From the NCBI RefSeq assembly GCF_002575655.3, contig NC_053037.3, positions 324,473,294-324,537,293 of the forward strand: a DNA stretch of 64,000 nt, given 5' to 3'. The notes beneath the pieces are model-generated. The model saw only the letters and a program-made list of their open reading frames with translations, had not been told where the DNA came from and searched no databases. Positions 34,261-45,272 of this stretch are shown in pieces. Each line of letters starts with the position of its first letter. The stretch's first letter is position 1. The position numbers and the translations under genes were made by a program. This DNA is from Aegilops tauschii subsp. strangulata. Taxonomy: Eukaryota; Streptophyta; Magnoliopsida; Poales; Poaceae.

Positions 34261-34690
34261 GGATGAACAGTGAGCATTGTTGGGGGGGTTTGGATGAACA
34301 GTTCCCGGTGGGGGTGGATGAACAGGACCCCGTGGCGTTGACTCTAGATGAACAGGACCCCGATCGTTCGAGCCGGTTGGGGCTGGATGAACAGGACCCC
34401 GTGGAGGGCAGGATGAATAGGACCACCCTGTGGAGGGCAGGATGAACAGTAGACGGTGGAGGGCTGGATGAACAGTAGCCCGTGGAGGGGTGGTTGAACA
34501 GGAGCCCGTGGAGAGGCCTGATTGAACAGTAGCCGGTGGAGTAGCGCGCGGTGGAGGCTGGATGAACAGGAGCCCGTGGATGAACAATCGCAGGTGGAGG
34601 CTGGAGGAGGTCGACGATGGATGAACAGTAGCCCGTGGAGGCTAGAGGGGGTCGACGGTGGAGATGAACAGTATCCCGTGGAGTCCCTTT
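34261..34690 (+). repeat. Minisatellite: about 14 variable GATGAACAG units
   Basis: Each unit begins GGATGAACAG, usually followed by (T/G)A(G/C)CCCGTGGAGG, with spacers that bring units to about 20-45 bp. The units differ from each other, so the array is old or was built by unequal exchange. It sits just inside the left subterminal region. Confidence 0.8.
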
Positions 34691-34940
34691 TTGCGGTACG
34701 CTACACCCCTCCCGATGTACAGGGCCCCCGTTTCAACCGTAGCGCTCCAACAAAAGTCCGTTTCCTCCGTTTTGCGGTACGCCACACCCCTCCCGATCAA
34801 CAGGACCCCCGTTTCGATCGTAGGAGGTCCGTTTCCTCCATTTTGCGGTACGCCAGACCCCTCCCGATGAATAGGATCCCGCTTCGAACGTGGCCGGTCG
34901 AATACAAGGTCGTTTCCTTCGTTCTGCGGTACGCCAGGCC
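34690..34940 (+). repeat. Four tandem copies of a ~75 bp TGCGGTACGC unit
   Basis: TGCGGTACGC followed by CACCCCTCCCGAT recurs at about 34692, 34773, 34843 and 34923, each preceded by GTTTCCT(C/T)C(G/A)TT. It runs on from the minisatellite. No gene is supported here. Confidence 0.7.
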
Positions 34941-35289
34941 TCGTTTCCATCGGCTGTTCCGTCCAAGCCGGTTGGCTCCCACGCGTTCTGTTGCCTCCCG
35001 ATGAACACGACGCATTACGTTGCCTCCCCATGAACACGACGATGATGCTGTTTCTCCGTTCCCACCCATCATTGTACACGAGCCCTAGCCGTACGTACGC
35101 GCGAGTAGGCGTTCGAGACCCCGCCCGTATGTACGTACGTGGCCGTATTTACTTTCTTGCACCCTGGCCGCTGTACGTACGTGTACATGCTACGTGCGTG
35201 CCTCTACTATGACATGTGCGCGCCTCTACATCGACCAGTATGTACGTACACGTTCGCGACCAGAATGACAACGCTACGTACGCTTCGAC

Positions 35290-37400
35290 CAGGTGGGTCC
35301 CGACTGTCACGCACTTCCTTGCGTGCGAAGATGTAGCTGGTGGGTCCCAGCAGTCAGGGGGAAACATTTTTTTCCCGAAATACAGTGGCCCGTCCGGTGG
35401 GTCCCCGCTGTCAGGTGGAGGAATAATTATTTTGCGCGTGATAAGGAGGCACTTCCTTGTTGCAGCCATGGACCCAGCTGTCAGCCTCTCCACGTACAGT
35501 CCACGTCCAATGGAAGCCGTTCCTTGACCATGTTGACCACGCCGCGCCGGGAGCACCAGGGCGGTGGACGACAGCGAGGCCTAGGAAGGGGACGACACGG
35601 AGCCGGGGAAGACGCAGCAGTGGAAGCCTGCGCGGAGAGGAGTACGAGGGTTCACTGGTTTGGCTGCGGTGCGAGGCTGCCGTCGCCGCAGGGCCTGGCC
35701 AGCGGTGGGAATAGTAGGGGGCGGTGAGGCCTCCGCGGCAGCACAGCCGGCCACGGGAGGCAGGAGCATGCAGCACGACCGGCGCTGCTTTGGGCGGCTC
35801 GAGCAAGAAGACCAGAGGTTGAAGAAGCACTACGGCCGTTGGATGGACATCGTACGGTCACTGGAGCTAGAATCGTTCATATTGACTAAGTTGAGAAAGC
35901 ACTCCGTCCCCGTCAACTTAGTAGGCCCACAAGTCAGCCTCCCACCAAGGTGGGTCCCAACCAGCAGGGGGAGTATTCATTTTTTGTGCGTAATAAGGAG
36001 GCACTTCCGGTGGGTCCGAGCTGACAGCGAACATTTTTTTCGCACAATACGGTGGCCCGTCCGGTGGGTCCCAGCAGTCAGGGGGCAAATGTTTTTTCGT
36101 GAAATACGGTGGCCTGTCCGGTGGGTCCCTACTGTCAGGTGGAGGAATCATTATTTTCCTCGTAATCAGGAGGCACTTCCTTGCTACCGTCGTGGACCCA
36201 GCTGTCAACCTCTCCACGTACAGTCCAAGTCCGATGGAAGCCGTTCCTTGACCACGTTGACCACGCCGCGCCGAGAGCACCAGGGCAGTGGACGACGGCG
36301 AGGCCTAGGAAGGGGACGACGCAGAGCTAGGGAAGACGCGGTAGTGGAAGCCCGCGCGGAGAGGAGTACAAGGGTTCACTGGTTCGGCTGCGGTGTGCGG
36401 CTGCCATCGCCGCGGAATAACAGGGGTGTGGGTGAGTAGAGGGATGGCCTGGCCAGCAGTGGGAGTAGTAGGGGGCGGTGAGGCCTCCGCGGCATCACAG
36501 CCGGCCACGGGAGGCAGGAGCACGCGACACGACCGGCGCTGCTTTGGGCGGCTGGAGCAAGAAGACCAGAGGTTGAAGAAGCACTAAGGCCGTTGGATGG
36601 ACATCGTACGGTCACTGGAGCTAGAATCGTTCATATTGACTAAGTTGACAAACCCTCCGTGCCCGTCAACTTAGTAGGCCCACAAGTCAGCCTCCCACTG
36701 TGGTGGGTCCCAGCTGGCAGGGGGTACTCATTTTTTTGTGCGCAATAAGAAGGCACTTCCTTGCGTGCGAAGATATAGTTGGTGGGTCCGACCTGTCAGC
36801 GGAGGGAACGTTTTTTTCGCGAAATACAGAGGCCCTTCCGGCGGGTCCCAGATGTCAGGTGGAGGAATCATTATTTTGCGCGTAATAAGGAGGTATTTCC
36901 TTGTGTGCGGCCGTGGACCCAGCTGTCAGCCTCTCCACATACACTCCACTTCTGATGGATGTCGTTCGTTGACCACGTTGACCACGCCACGTCGAGAGCA
37001 CCAGGGCGGTGGACGATGGCGAGGCCTACGAAGGGAATGACACGGAGCCGGGGAAGACACGACAGTGGCTTCCCACGCGGTGGAGAGTACGAGGGTTGAC
37101 TGGTTCGGCTGCCGTCGCCAGAAAATAACAGGAGGTGTGGGTGAGTAGAGGGATAGACAGGCCAGGGATGCGAGTATATGATGAGGCCGTGAGGCCTGCC
37201 CGGCAGCACAGCCTGTCACGGGAGGTGGGAGCAGGCGGTTCCGATGGCGCTGGTTTGGGCGGCTGGGGCAAGAAGATCAGAGACTGAAGAAGCACGATTG
37301 CCCTTAGATTGACATCTAACGGTCTGACGCGGGTAGAGTCGATTGTTGACTAAGTTTCTTTTTTGATAAACCTTGTGTACGCATGAACTTAGTAGGCCCA
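35290..37400 (+). repeat. Three tandem copies of a ~720 bp unit
   Basis: The phrase TTGACCA(C/T)GTTGACCACGCC occurs at about 35524, 36248 and 36969, a spacing of about 722 bp. Each copy also carries GGTGGGTCCCAGC-type lines, AATAATTATTTTGCGCG, and AGTAGGCCCACAAGTCAGCC near its end. The copies have diverged: copy 2 has a ~30 bp insertion absent from copy 1. Long frames across the array are by-products of high GC content and are not conserved between copies. Confidence 0.85.
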
Positions 37401-38386
37401 CAAGTCAGCCTCCAAATCTGTGGCAGACAACATAGAGCCCATTTGCTATTTTTTAATAATTTGCAGCCCATTTGCTAATTCTTAAGTAATTTATTACAGC
37501 CCATTTTCTGCCCAGGACCACGGTCAAAAAGATCAACCTTATTTTGCATATTTCGGTGGAGTCCGAACTTTTGTAATCCCGAAATGATAAACCTTTTTTA
37601 AGAACTTATTGATTTGCCAAAAAATCATTTTGTTTTTGTAAGCAAATAAGACGTGGGACAATTGAGTTGGTTTAAGGGAAAACCAGTGGTAAAAAAATCA
37701 GCGCTGGGAGGGAAAACAACAACAAAAATAAGGATGTAAATATGAAAAGTGAATTTTATGTATTTTCAATATAATGATACGAGTATATGAACTAGTAAAA
37801 CTATAGGTAGAGATTAGAAAACGGATGTAGGACATGCGTTTCAAGAGGAAAATAGAACTGGGCTGTGTGTTTGATTCAGTAAAAAAAGTGCATGCGGATG
37901 TTGTAAGACAAAATATAACTAACGCTGGCGGGCCAGAGGCCAGTAGATACCTGCTGGATCTTTGTGCCCCGTTGTCGTCATGGGCTGGGCCTGTTAAAAA
38001 CAAAACCAAGCCTGGGCAGTCTACAGACCAGTTGAAACTTGGTCGACCTGAAAAAACAATATACGTGCTCAATAAACGAGAGAATTCTGCAAGTACAGAC
38101 TGATAACTAGGATGCAGCAGGGATATTGTTTTTTCATCGTGATAATAAGAGCATGCACTTGTTTCGAAAAATTGGGAGAACTGGGAATTCGAACGGCAGG
38201 TGCTTATGCTACCCATCAAATAAAAATCAGGTGCCTGAAAATTTGTTTCGAAACAAATGATTCAGCTTTATATCCACGTCGACCCTTGGCATGATGGTTG
38301 GAAGCAAATGCCAAGTTCATACCAAAAGATTGTTAACAACAATACCAACTTGCGGACGACAAGGTAGTACAAGTACCAATACCAAA
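37401..38386. other. Stretch without a recognised gene inside the CACTA
   Basis: AT-rich sequence with no frame that I can tie to a family. A GCCCATTTGCT phrase is repeated near 37437-37475. Confidence 0.4.
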
Positions 38387-39140
38387 CTAACTTATAATCT
38401 TTTTACTCCTGGCCCTAGTGTTCGTCTGGTAGAAAATCTTGCAGAGGACCAGCTCCCGCTCCTTCTCTTGCTCCAGGTCCCCGAGGTGGTACTGGTGCAT
38501 CACCCAGTTGGTCCTCTGCTGGTCGAAGTTCTTGTTGGTGTGCAGCACCAGAACCTTTTTGCTGCCCGTCTGTCGGTCGTTGACCATCACCGGCAAGGTA
38601 TTGCTGGTGTTGTGCCACATCGCGTGCATGCCGCACTCTGACTGTATCTTGCGATGCGTCCACGTGCCCCTTTTGAACACCCTGGAATTGCGCTGGAAGA
38701 AATGCTTGCTTAGGCCACTCAGTGTGATACCTACAGTATTGTCGAGTACAGGTTTTAGTGTACGTAGTTGGCATTTTCATAACATCTTTGGCATGTTGTA
38801 GTCACTTGTTTCACTTTTTATTAACTGTCAAATTGTAATGCTTCACCAGGTCTGCGTCTAAAAAGAAAAATAGAGCTATAAACAAAGGAATATGTTTGTG
38901 CAAGTAGACAACCGATCGGTGTCTTACCTGGAAGTTTCTCAGGATGGGTGTAGCATATGCCGTGCTCGCTGTCGATGGTTGGTATGAACAAATCGATGAG
39001 AGGGTGAGATCTCGCGCTGTCAGCACTCACTTTGGCCTCAAGGTGCTTGATCAGCTCCTAATCCGTGGGATCGGACTTGACGCCAGCCGACAGCACCGGC
39101 CAATCCTTCTTCGACTTGCATGGGTTAATTCCAGTTATAT
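38387..39140 (-). pseudogene. NAC-domain transcription factor fragment (SOG1/NAC8-like), pseudogene
   Basis: Two minus-strand exons with consensus splice sites. Exon 1 (about 39140-38928) reads DWPVLSAGVKSDPTD, then [20 protein letters not shown], and ends CCAG|GTAAGAC. Exon 2 (38730-38387) starts after CTGTAG| and reads LSGLSKHFFQRNSRV, then RQTGSKKVLVLHTN, TNWVMHQYHLG and ELVLCKIFYQT. These are NAC subdomains A to E in order. The GVKxDP and HPLIDxFIPT phrasing is that of the SOG1/NAC8 subgroup (DNA-damage response regulators), not typical NACs. An in-frame TAG at 39060-39058 breaks exon 1. Neither the start nor the activation domain is seen. It was probably captured by the CACTA. Confidence 0.72.
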
Positions 39141-39420
39141 GGTACTCAATGTATGATCAATCGACTGTTTTAAGTGAATGATGAAAGATTTCGACAAATA
39201 AGTGGTACTCCAAATCTGAAGTCCAGAATACCCGAACACGCCGCCGGGATTCTTGTGTCACCTCACATGCAGCGTGTTGTCACGTCAATTCAATGTGTGG
39301 ACATGATGAATAATTTGACCGATGTATACTAGTACTTCTACTGTACTACTTACTAGTCGTATTTAGTGTCACATTTTAACCATAGGTTTAACTAACAAGT
39401 ACACACTTGAAGCCTAAGTG

Positions 39421-39443
39421 ATATATATATATATATATATATA
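39421..39443. repeat. (AT)n microsatellite
   Basis: About 23 bp of uninterrupted AT dinucleotides. Confidence 0.95.
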
Positions 39444-39723
39444 CTGCACAACATCTCCATCATCATTATCAGTACATCCTGCGCAGGTGAGTTAGGATGC
39501 ACTTGATCCCAGAAAGGTATCTATCCTTCAAACCAGAGGAGTGCTTCAAACTAACAACAGTACATAATATCCAACAAAAGAGGGTCGTGCTACAGCAGCA
39601 GAATAGATGGCTCAGTCTACATATCAGTACGAATCAAGTTGTGCATATTTGCTGTTGGCATGAACCACAGCGCCACATGTCGGGTTTGCAAAAGCCATCC
39701 ATCCAATGGAAACTTGATGCCTT

Positions 39724-41417
39724 TCACACACTGAAGATTATCTCGCAACAAGCTGTGTCGACGAATCTCTGGATATGGTGATTCATGAAACCCATGGTAT
39801 GATGTGTAAACACAGTCCCCCTGGCGAACGGAAGTTGCATAGCACGGTAATCATCGCCGGTGATATGCTCGATGATTGGTTGGATGATCGGATAATTGAG
39901 CCCGAGGAACATGGAGTGGTTGTCGAGGCTGTAAACCCGCCTCCAGTTGAATACGCCTGGCCCAACGGAGCTGGGATCTTTCTTGAACACGAAGCAGTCA
40001 TAGCCATCAATGTCACGAACGCCCCAGGCATTGTACTGCATGTGGTTTGATGAAATGGTTTGGTCAATTTGGTACGTGAAAATGAGCATCAAATGACCAC
40101 TGTCAGCTGAACGAGCGATAAACCACCACCCATCGGCTGGTATGATTCCAGGTCCTGGAATCATGAAGGCCATCGCATTTGCGTCTGCTGCAACAATTCA
40201 AATTGGAGACCAAAAGGACAAAAATAAACAATCATGTTCAGAGTATGTGTGGAATTAAGATTATTATAACAGTGACACATATCATAGAGAGAATTGCAAT
40301 GCCATGGTCATAATCATACTCCAAGCTAAAAAAATAAGCCAATGGCTTTCATATTCTAGGAATATATCATGGTTCAAACATCATGTAACAATGAGAGGAA
40401 AACAGATATGACAGGGCCTACTCATATTCTACCATAGCACTTACTACAGTTATCATATCAACTCTAAGCAATAACATGTGTTGTTATAAAAATCCTGGAA
40501 ATGAGAGTAACATATAGCAATCATGAGGTTATACTCATAATATCTATTCTAACAATCATTAGATACCAATTGTTCTCATATCAACTCTAACAATAACATG
40601 TGTGGTCATAAAAATCTAGGAAATGAGAGGAACATATAGCAATGATGTGGTTATAGACATACTATATATTCTAAATTTGTAACAATGAACAGGCAGTCGT
40701 ATTCTTAAGGTAAAGATGAGATGAGATAGAACAATTACACAACGATAGATTCCACCAGTATAGGCAGCCATCGTGCACTATAGCATCAGACAGAAGTGTT
40801 GGGTAAAGAGGATCGACGATGAGCCATAACCATGTATGGCGACCGGATTCCAGATAGACTAATCCCATGTTGAACACGGCAATGAGCTTGTAATCCATGT
40901 AGTCTTCTGATGGTGTGGGCACTTCGCAGATTACAACCTTCAGCAAACAGAGGTCGAGCCAAAAGCTCGACGCATCTCGTGCGTAGTAGGCAGGAGTGTC
41001 CGGCGGGCCGCGAGGCTCGATGGCGGCGGTATCCAAAGATGGAAGGGTGATCTCTCGCTGGGTGTAGATATCCACGAGACGCCACGGACTACCGGATTGG
41101 TGGATGAGGACGATCCAGTTGGCCTTCATGCCCGCCCAGTAGTGGCCGCGCATGAAGGGCAGGTGGACGGGTAGTGGTAGCATGTCGAGGGGCACCACGG
41201 CAACCTCCGTAGGATCGTCAAGTCGGTGTCTGGGCCACCTGCGAGGATCGAGCATCAACAAGCAGGGTGTCTTGAAAAGAGCCGGCCGGTTGCAGACGAG
41301 TAGACGCTACAAAGACACCGAGCATGCGGCCAGACGGACGGTGCTGAGTAGGTCCATACGATTACAGATCTGCTCCAAGAGAACATCGGGGAGGGCATTC
41401 CAGTCATGGCTCTGCAT
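39724..41417 (-). pseudogene. F-box / DUF295 (KIB1-4 propeller type) gene A, with a nonsense codon
   Basis: The ATG at 41417 starts an F-box: HDWNALPDVLLEQICNRMDL, then STVRLAACSVS, with an in-frame TAG at 41309-41307 where a Trp is common. The same frame then runs to 40671 through WIVLIHQSGSPWRLVD, YKLIAVFNMGLVYLESG and SDAIVHDGCLYWW, the usual DUF295 order (W..l.D........DAI.H.G.LY). A final exon (40184-39724) follows an acceptor GCAG and reads YDCFVFKKDP, WRRVYSLDNHSMFLGLNYPI, the propeller C-terminus. F-box/DUF295 proteins are putative SCF ubiquitin-ligase substrate receptors. Its partner gene B lies 2 kb upstream on the same strand. The exon 2 donor is unclear. Confidence 0.65.
40455..40680. 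repeat. ~120 bp tandem duplication in the intron of gene A
   Basis: CATATCAACTCTAA(G)CAATAACATGTG and the ~100 bp after it occur twice (from about 40457 and 40578) at roughly 90% identity. Confidence 0.75.
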
Positions 41418-42046
41418 GTCAGTCGGTTCTGCCGTTGGGGTTTTCGGTGCCTGCGAGCCAGCGGGGAAGTGGATTCAGGCGGGCGAGCGAAGAAGCTTCT
41501 CCTCGTGTGGCCGAGCAGTGAGCGGGGGGATATGGTACGCGCGAGCTACCAAGGAAGATAGCGCGGGCGGGCGAGCAGTGAGCGGGGGGAAATGGTGTGC
41601 GGCCGACGATGGGGAAGAGAGGAGGAAGAAGAGTGGAAGACGGGGAAGAAAGTGCATTAAATCTCAATTCTACTACTACTACCAGGATATACCGTCCTTC
41701 GGAGTGTAAATAGTTACACCGATGACATGTGGGTCTACCACAAGAGGGCCCATATGTCAGTTAATGGAGGACAGAAGCGTGCTCTACTGGCAAACATGAT
41801 GGCAGTACTGGGTAAGGCTCATTTAGTAACACCAACACGCTGGTTCAGCTTATTAATTAAGTGTCCCATCTGCTGCAACGTGTATTGTCACTTCACTGCG
41901 AAGACTAGTTGAATAGTTCTCTCTGACCGAGATGGGGAATAATGGATCGAGAAGACTTCATTTCTACATTATCCCTATGCCTCTACGCTCACTTCACTCA
42001 TTTTGCTCCATACGTAGTCACTTGTTGAAATCTCTAGAAAGACAAA
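41418..42046. other. Upstream flank of gene A, no gene recognised
   Basis: GC-rich for the first 250 bp, with GAGCAGTGAGCGGGGGGA repeated near 41514 and 41574, then AT-rich. It may hold the promoter of gene A, but I see no clear TATA box. Confidence 0.4.
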
Positions 42047-42137
42047 TACTCCGTATTTGGGAACAGAGGGAGGATTTTACTTCGTATTTGGGAACAGAGG
42101 GAGGAGTTTACTCCGTATTTGGGAACAGAGGGAGTAT
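42047..42137. repeat. Three tandem copies of a Stowaway-type MITE end
   Basis: GTATTTGGGAACAGAGGGAG repeats three times at about 30 bp spacing, ending GGGAGTATC. In reverse this is TACTCCCTCTGTTCCCAAATA, the terminus of Triticeae Stowaway elements. A full element is not present. Confidence 0.65.
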
Positions 42138-43486
42138 CACCATATGGAGGGAACAGAGGAAGCTTGAAATATGAACATGTCAATGGGAGGGAGTAAGCCC
42201 CATGCATGCATGCATGCAACATGCAACACTCACACGTACACATGGACGCACGCAACACTCACGCACCCATGCGGCACACAGCACACGACGCAACACACAC
42301 GCTCACGCTCAAGTGCTCAACCTACTCCCTACGTCTGTGAAAGACTGTACATTTAGAGATTTACACATTGACCAGGGCATAATTAACGCCCAAAAGTTAT
42401 GTGTGCATGCGACCATTGAGAGAAGAAGATTAAATGAAGGTCGTTGCATGCTGTAATTAAGGATAGACATGTAGCCTATACCTAGAGCACAAGTTGGTGC
42501 ATTAGTCAATCAATATCGATTTAGATTAAAGGCTAAATGCATTGGAAGTGTAGATGTACTACACTCTTTGTTTTTTAGCTGATTTCTTTGCTCTGCCAAC
42601 TGACAGGTGGGACCCAGAAACCAGGTGACAATTTAACCAGTCAACAAAGTGCCACGTCGACTATGTGGCCGGTCAGTAGGGTGCAATACGGTGCTCTACG
42701 ATGAGCTAGTGATCGTATAATCACCGCAAAACTATATATACTGACCGTAAAGAGCGTATTGTTACATACGTTGACCGCCAGTGTATTTTTCTTGTTTCAA
42801 ATTAAGCCATATTAACCGGAAAGGACGCAGTATGGACTAGTACTAGTACTGCTTCGATGTGTCCCGTCAACTCGCCGAACGAGGAGAAGCTTGCTTACTA
42901 CGCCTCTCCCTCGCCCATGCATGCGGTGGTTCGCAGGACGAGGAGAGGGTTTTGACTACAGCGCGCTCTCTCCCTCTCCCTCTCCCTCGCCCTCACCCTC
43001 GCGGTGGACGTGCAGCAGTTCAATCAGTGTCAGATTTCCAGAAGCATAATGTGTACTGTAGTATCATCATTGATGGACCTTCCAAAGAGGCGAAGAGCCA
43101 AGTGCAAGGTTCACACGAGTACGAACTGTTGAACCTCCCGAAGAGGCAAAGAGCCAAGCGCAAGGTTTTATAGGAGTTGTCGTCCTAGTAGGAGCGTACT
43201 ACAACTATAGCAAACGATGCTACTATATGATGCCACCACGTCACGTATATCCAAAGCTGTGCCACCTTTTTTTTCTCAAAGAGCGTGTTGGAGCCCGTGC
43301 AACAACCACACAAGTTGCACGTACACATAACACATTTACTAGTAATAAATTCTAAAGGACAAATTCCAGTATGCCACACAAGTTCATCTCCAATTCATGT
43401 GATAAATTTGTGCACGACTAGTCTACATATATTCACAGCGCTACCATTCACAATTTACCGTACTCCACTTACACGTTATAGATGGG
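42138..43486. other. Region between the two F-box/DUF295 genes
   Basis: Holds a CATG/CACAC-rich simple repeat (about 42200-42310) and a lone Stowaway-like start TACTCCCTACGTCTG near 42324 without a matching end. Near 43080-43170 there is a ~60 bp imperfect duplication with GAGGC(A/G)AAGAGCCAAG. No gene is supported. Confidence 0.45.
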
Positions 43487-45272
43487 CTACATGTCCTCCT
43501 CCAGGTTCCAGTCCCAGGTGTTCTTCATGGATGGCACGATCCATAGCGGTGGGCAACGGGAATCATTGTCACGGATTTCTAGTCCGGTTCCACACGATGG
43601 AGACTCATCCAAGCTGAAGCGGCATAAATCAGGGATAGCGTGTCCCAGTATGTCGTTCATCTGGCGGTGCACACGGAAGACACAACCATGCTTCATGAAC
43701 GGAAGGCCTTCCGTGTCGTGCACGGAAGGTGGCATCCGCTTCACAATGGGGTAGCTGTCCCCAATGAAAAGCGAGTACTCTCCAAGAGTGTTCCTCGGCA
43801 CCCACGTAGCATCACGGGGGTCGAACTCGGCGCCGTTCATCTTGTACATGCGACATCTCATATCTGGACACATGGTGAAATACATAGTCAAGGTCCATGC
43901 ATAATAATCTTGTGCTCAAATATGGCGGTCAGTAATACTGTGCAGCAAATAGTACTACTCCGGTATAGAGGAAGTAAAATAACCGGCTTATTATATATAG
44001 CCACTGTTGGCTACATGGATGAGATAGTAAGACATGGAAAAACAAAAATGGTGGCAGCTAGTGGGTTCAAGTCTTCAAGGGCGTAGCTAGCTATACGCGT
44101 CCTCCAAGGTAAAAAGTGCTCCTACTAGTATGTAAGTAGAGTACTAGTAAAACAATGAAAGAGAAGGCGAGAGGGTTAAAAAAATGGAATACCTGGGTAG
44201 ATGGTGACGGTCTGATCGTGGTAGATTATGTGACCATGTTGCACATCAGTGGTACCATGGGTAACGACTGCTAAGATAGTTGATCCCAATATGCCAAAGT
44301 CAGCTGCAAGGTTCCAGGTTAGACCGAATCGCGGATGCAAATGCACATCCAGGACCGGCGATCTTATTTTGATCGCGGGATGACTGGTCCTTGCAAAATA
44401 ATGGAGTACCGTTAGGGATGCAAATGATGGTTTGTGCATTCCATTTGTAATCTCCCGTACCGTAGGATGGCAAGCAGATGAAACAAGTCCCCTGGCTTGT
44501 CACCGCGAAGATGCAGCCTAGATGGTGCACGGCGTCTTCGAACGTGTAGGGGTACAAATCTGCCGCCGCCAACATGCGCCAGCCTCTGCCGTTACTGCCT
44601 CTTGCATTGATGGAAATCCTTATGTCGAACACCGCGATGAGATAGTAATCGTCGTAGCCGCGTCGCTTTGTCGGCAAGTCCGCAATTGCTATCTTCTTCA
44701 ATCTCATGTAGGCATCATCATATGTATTCAAGCCTAGCCAGTCCGGAAGGCCGATCCCAATGGTGGAGAAGGGGTCTACCGGAACGGCCGCACTGCTGTG
44801 GATGTTGCGCAAAATGATGGTGGTATCCGGCCGAAGGTATGCAAGCCAATCTTCGTTGGCACCGACCCAGACCTATATATAAGACAGTGGGCAGCGGAGA
44901 AATTACGGGATGGAAATGGAATAACTAAGTACTACATGATCAAACTCCATTACTGACCTGCTCATCGGACAAAATCCGACTACCTCTCAACGTCGGCAAC
45001 TCTAGCGGAGTCAACGTGCAACCATGGCCAGGGAGCGGTGGACTGTTCGAAGGATTGTCCCATAGAAGAACCTTCTCCTTGAGGACGCATGCAAGACCAA
45101 CAAGCATGGCCTTTTCCCAAGCCATTTTAAGCACCGTCTTGAAATAGTTGGTGCAGGAAGCACCGAGTCTTGCAACGGTGAGGACGTCGGAGCGGCGTGC
45201 GATTTCTCCCAGAGGATCGTCGTCCAAGGTCTCCCAGCCCCGACGAGGAGGAGAACCTCCTGGCGAATCCAT
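43487..45272 (-). pseudogene. F-box / DUF295 gene B, near-complete, one apparent frameshift
   Basis: Three exons with good splice sites. Exon 1 (45272-44958) starts MDSPGGSPPRRGWETLDDDP with a weak F-box (ETLDDDPLGEIARRSDVLTV) and ends CAG|GTCAGTA. Exon 2 (44872-44193) follows TATATAG and reads VWVGANEDWLAYLRPD, YLIAVFDIRISINARGS, WRMLAAADLYPYTFEDAVHH and GCIFAVTSQGTCF. It later changes frame, within about 44440-44300, to SPVLDVHLHPRFGLTWNLAA and ends CCCAG|GTATTCC. Exon 3 (43863-43487) follows GTGTCCAG and reads MRCRMYKMNGAEF, YSLFIGDSYPIVKRM and PPLWIVPSMKNTW. Intron phases agree across both joins. The frame change inside exon 2 is the only clear defect; a missed small intron is the alternative. 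Confidence 0.68.

Noticed and set aside
34261..34690. Repeat-spacer layout resembling a CRISPR array
   Set aside because: Units vary in length and sequence, the genome is a plant, and no cas gene is present. It is a minisatellite.
35660..36439. 259-codon plus-strand frame and matching reverse frames
   Set aside because: It spans the boundary of two copies of the 720 bp repeat, is not preserved in the third copy and has no recognisable domain.
41419..41667. 82-codon reverse frame upstream of F-box gene A
   Set aside because: It is in a different frame from gene A, ends before its ATG and consists of repeated Pro/Ala-rich sequence.
42859..43173. 104-codon plus-strand frame between the F-box genes
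   Set aside because: Contains a ~60 bp duplication and low-complexity Leu/Pro; no family resemblance.
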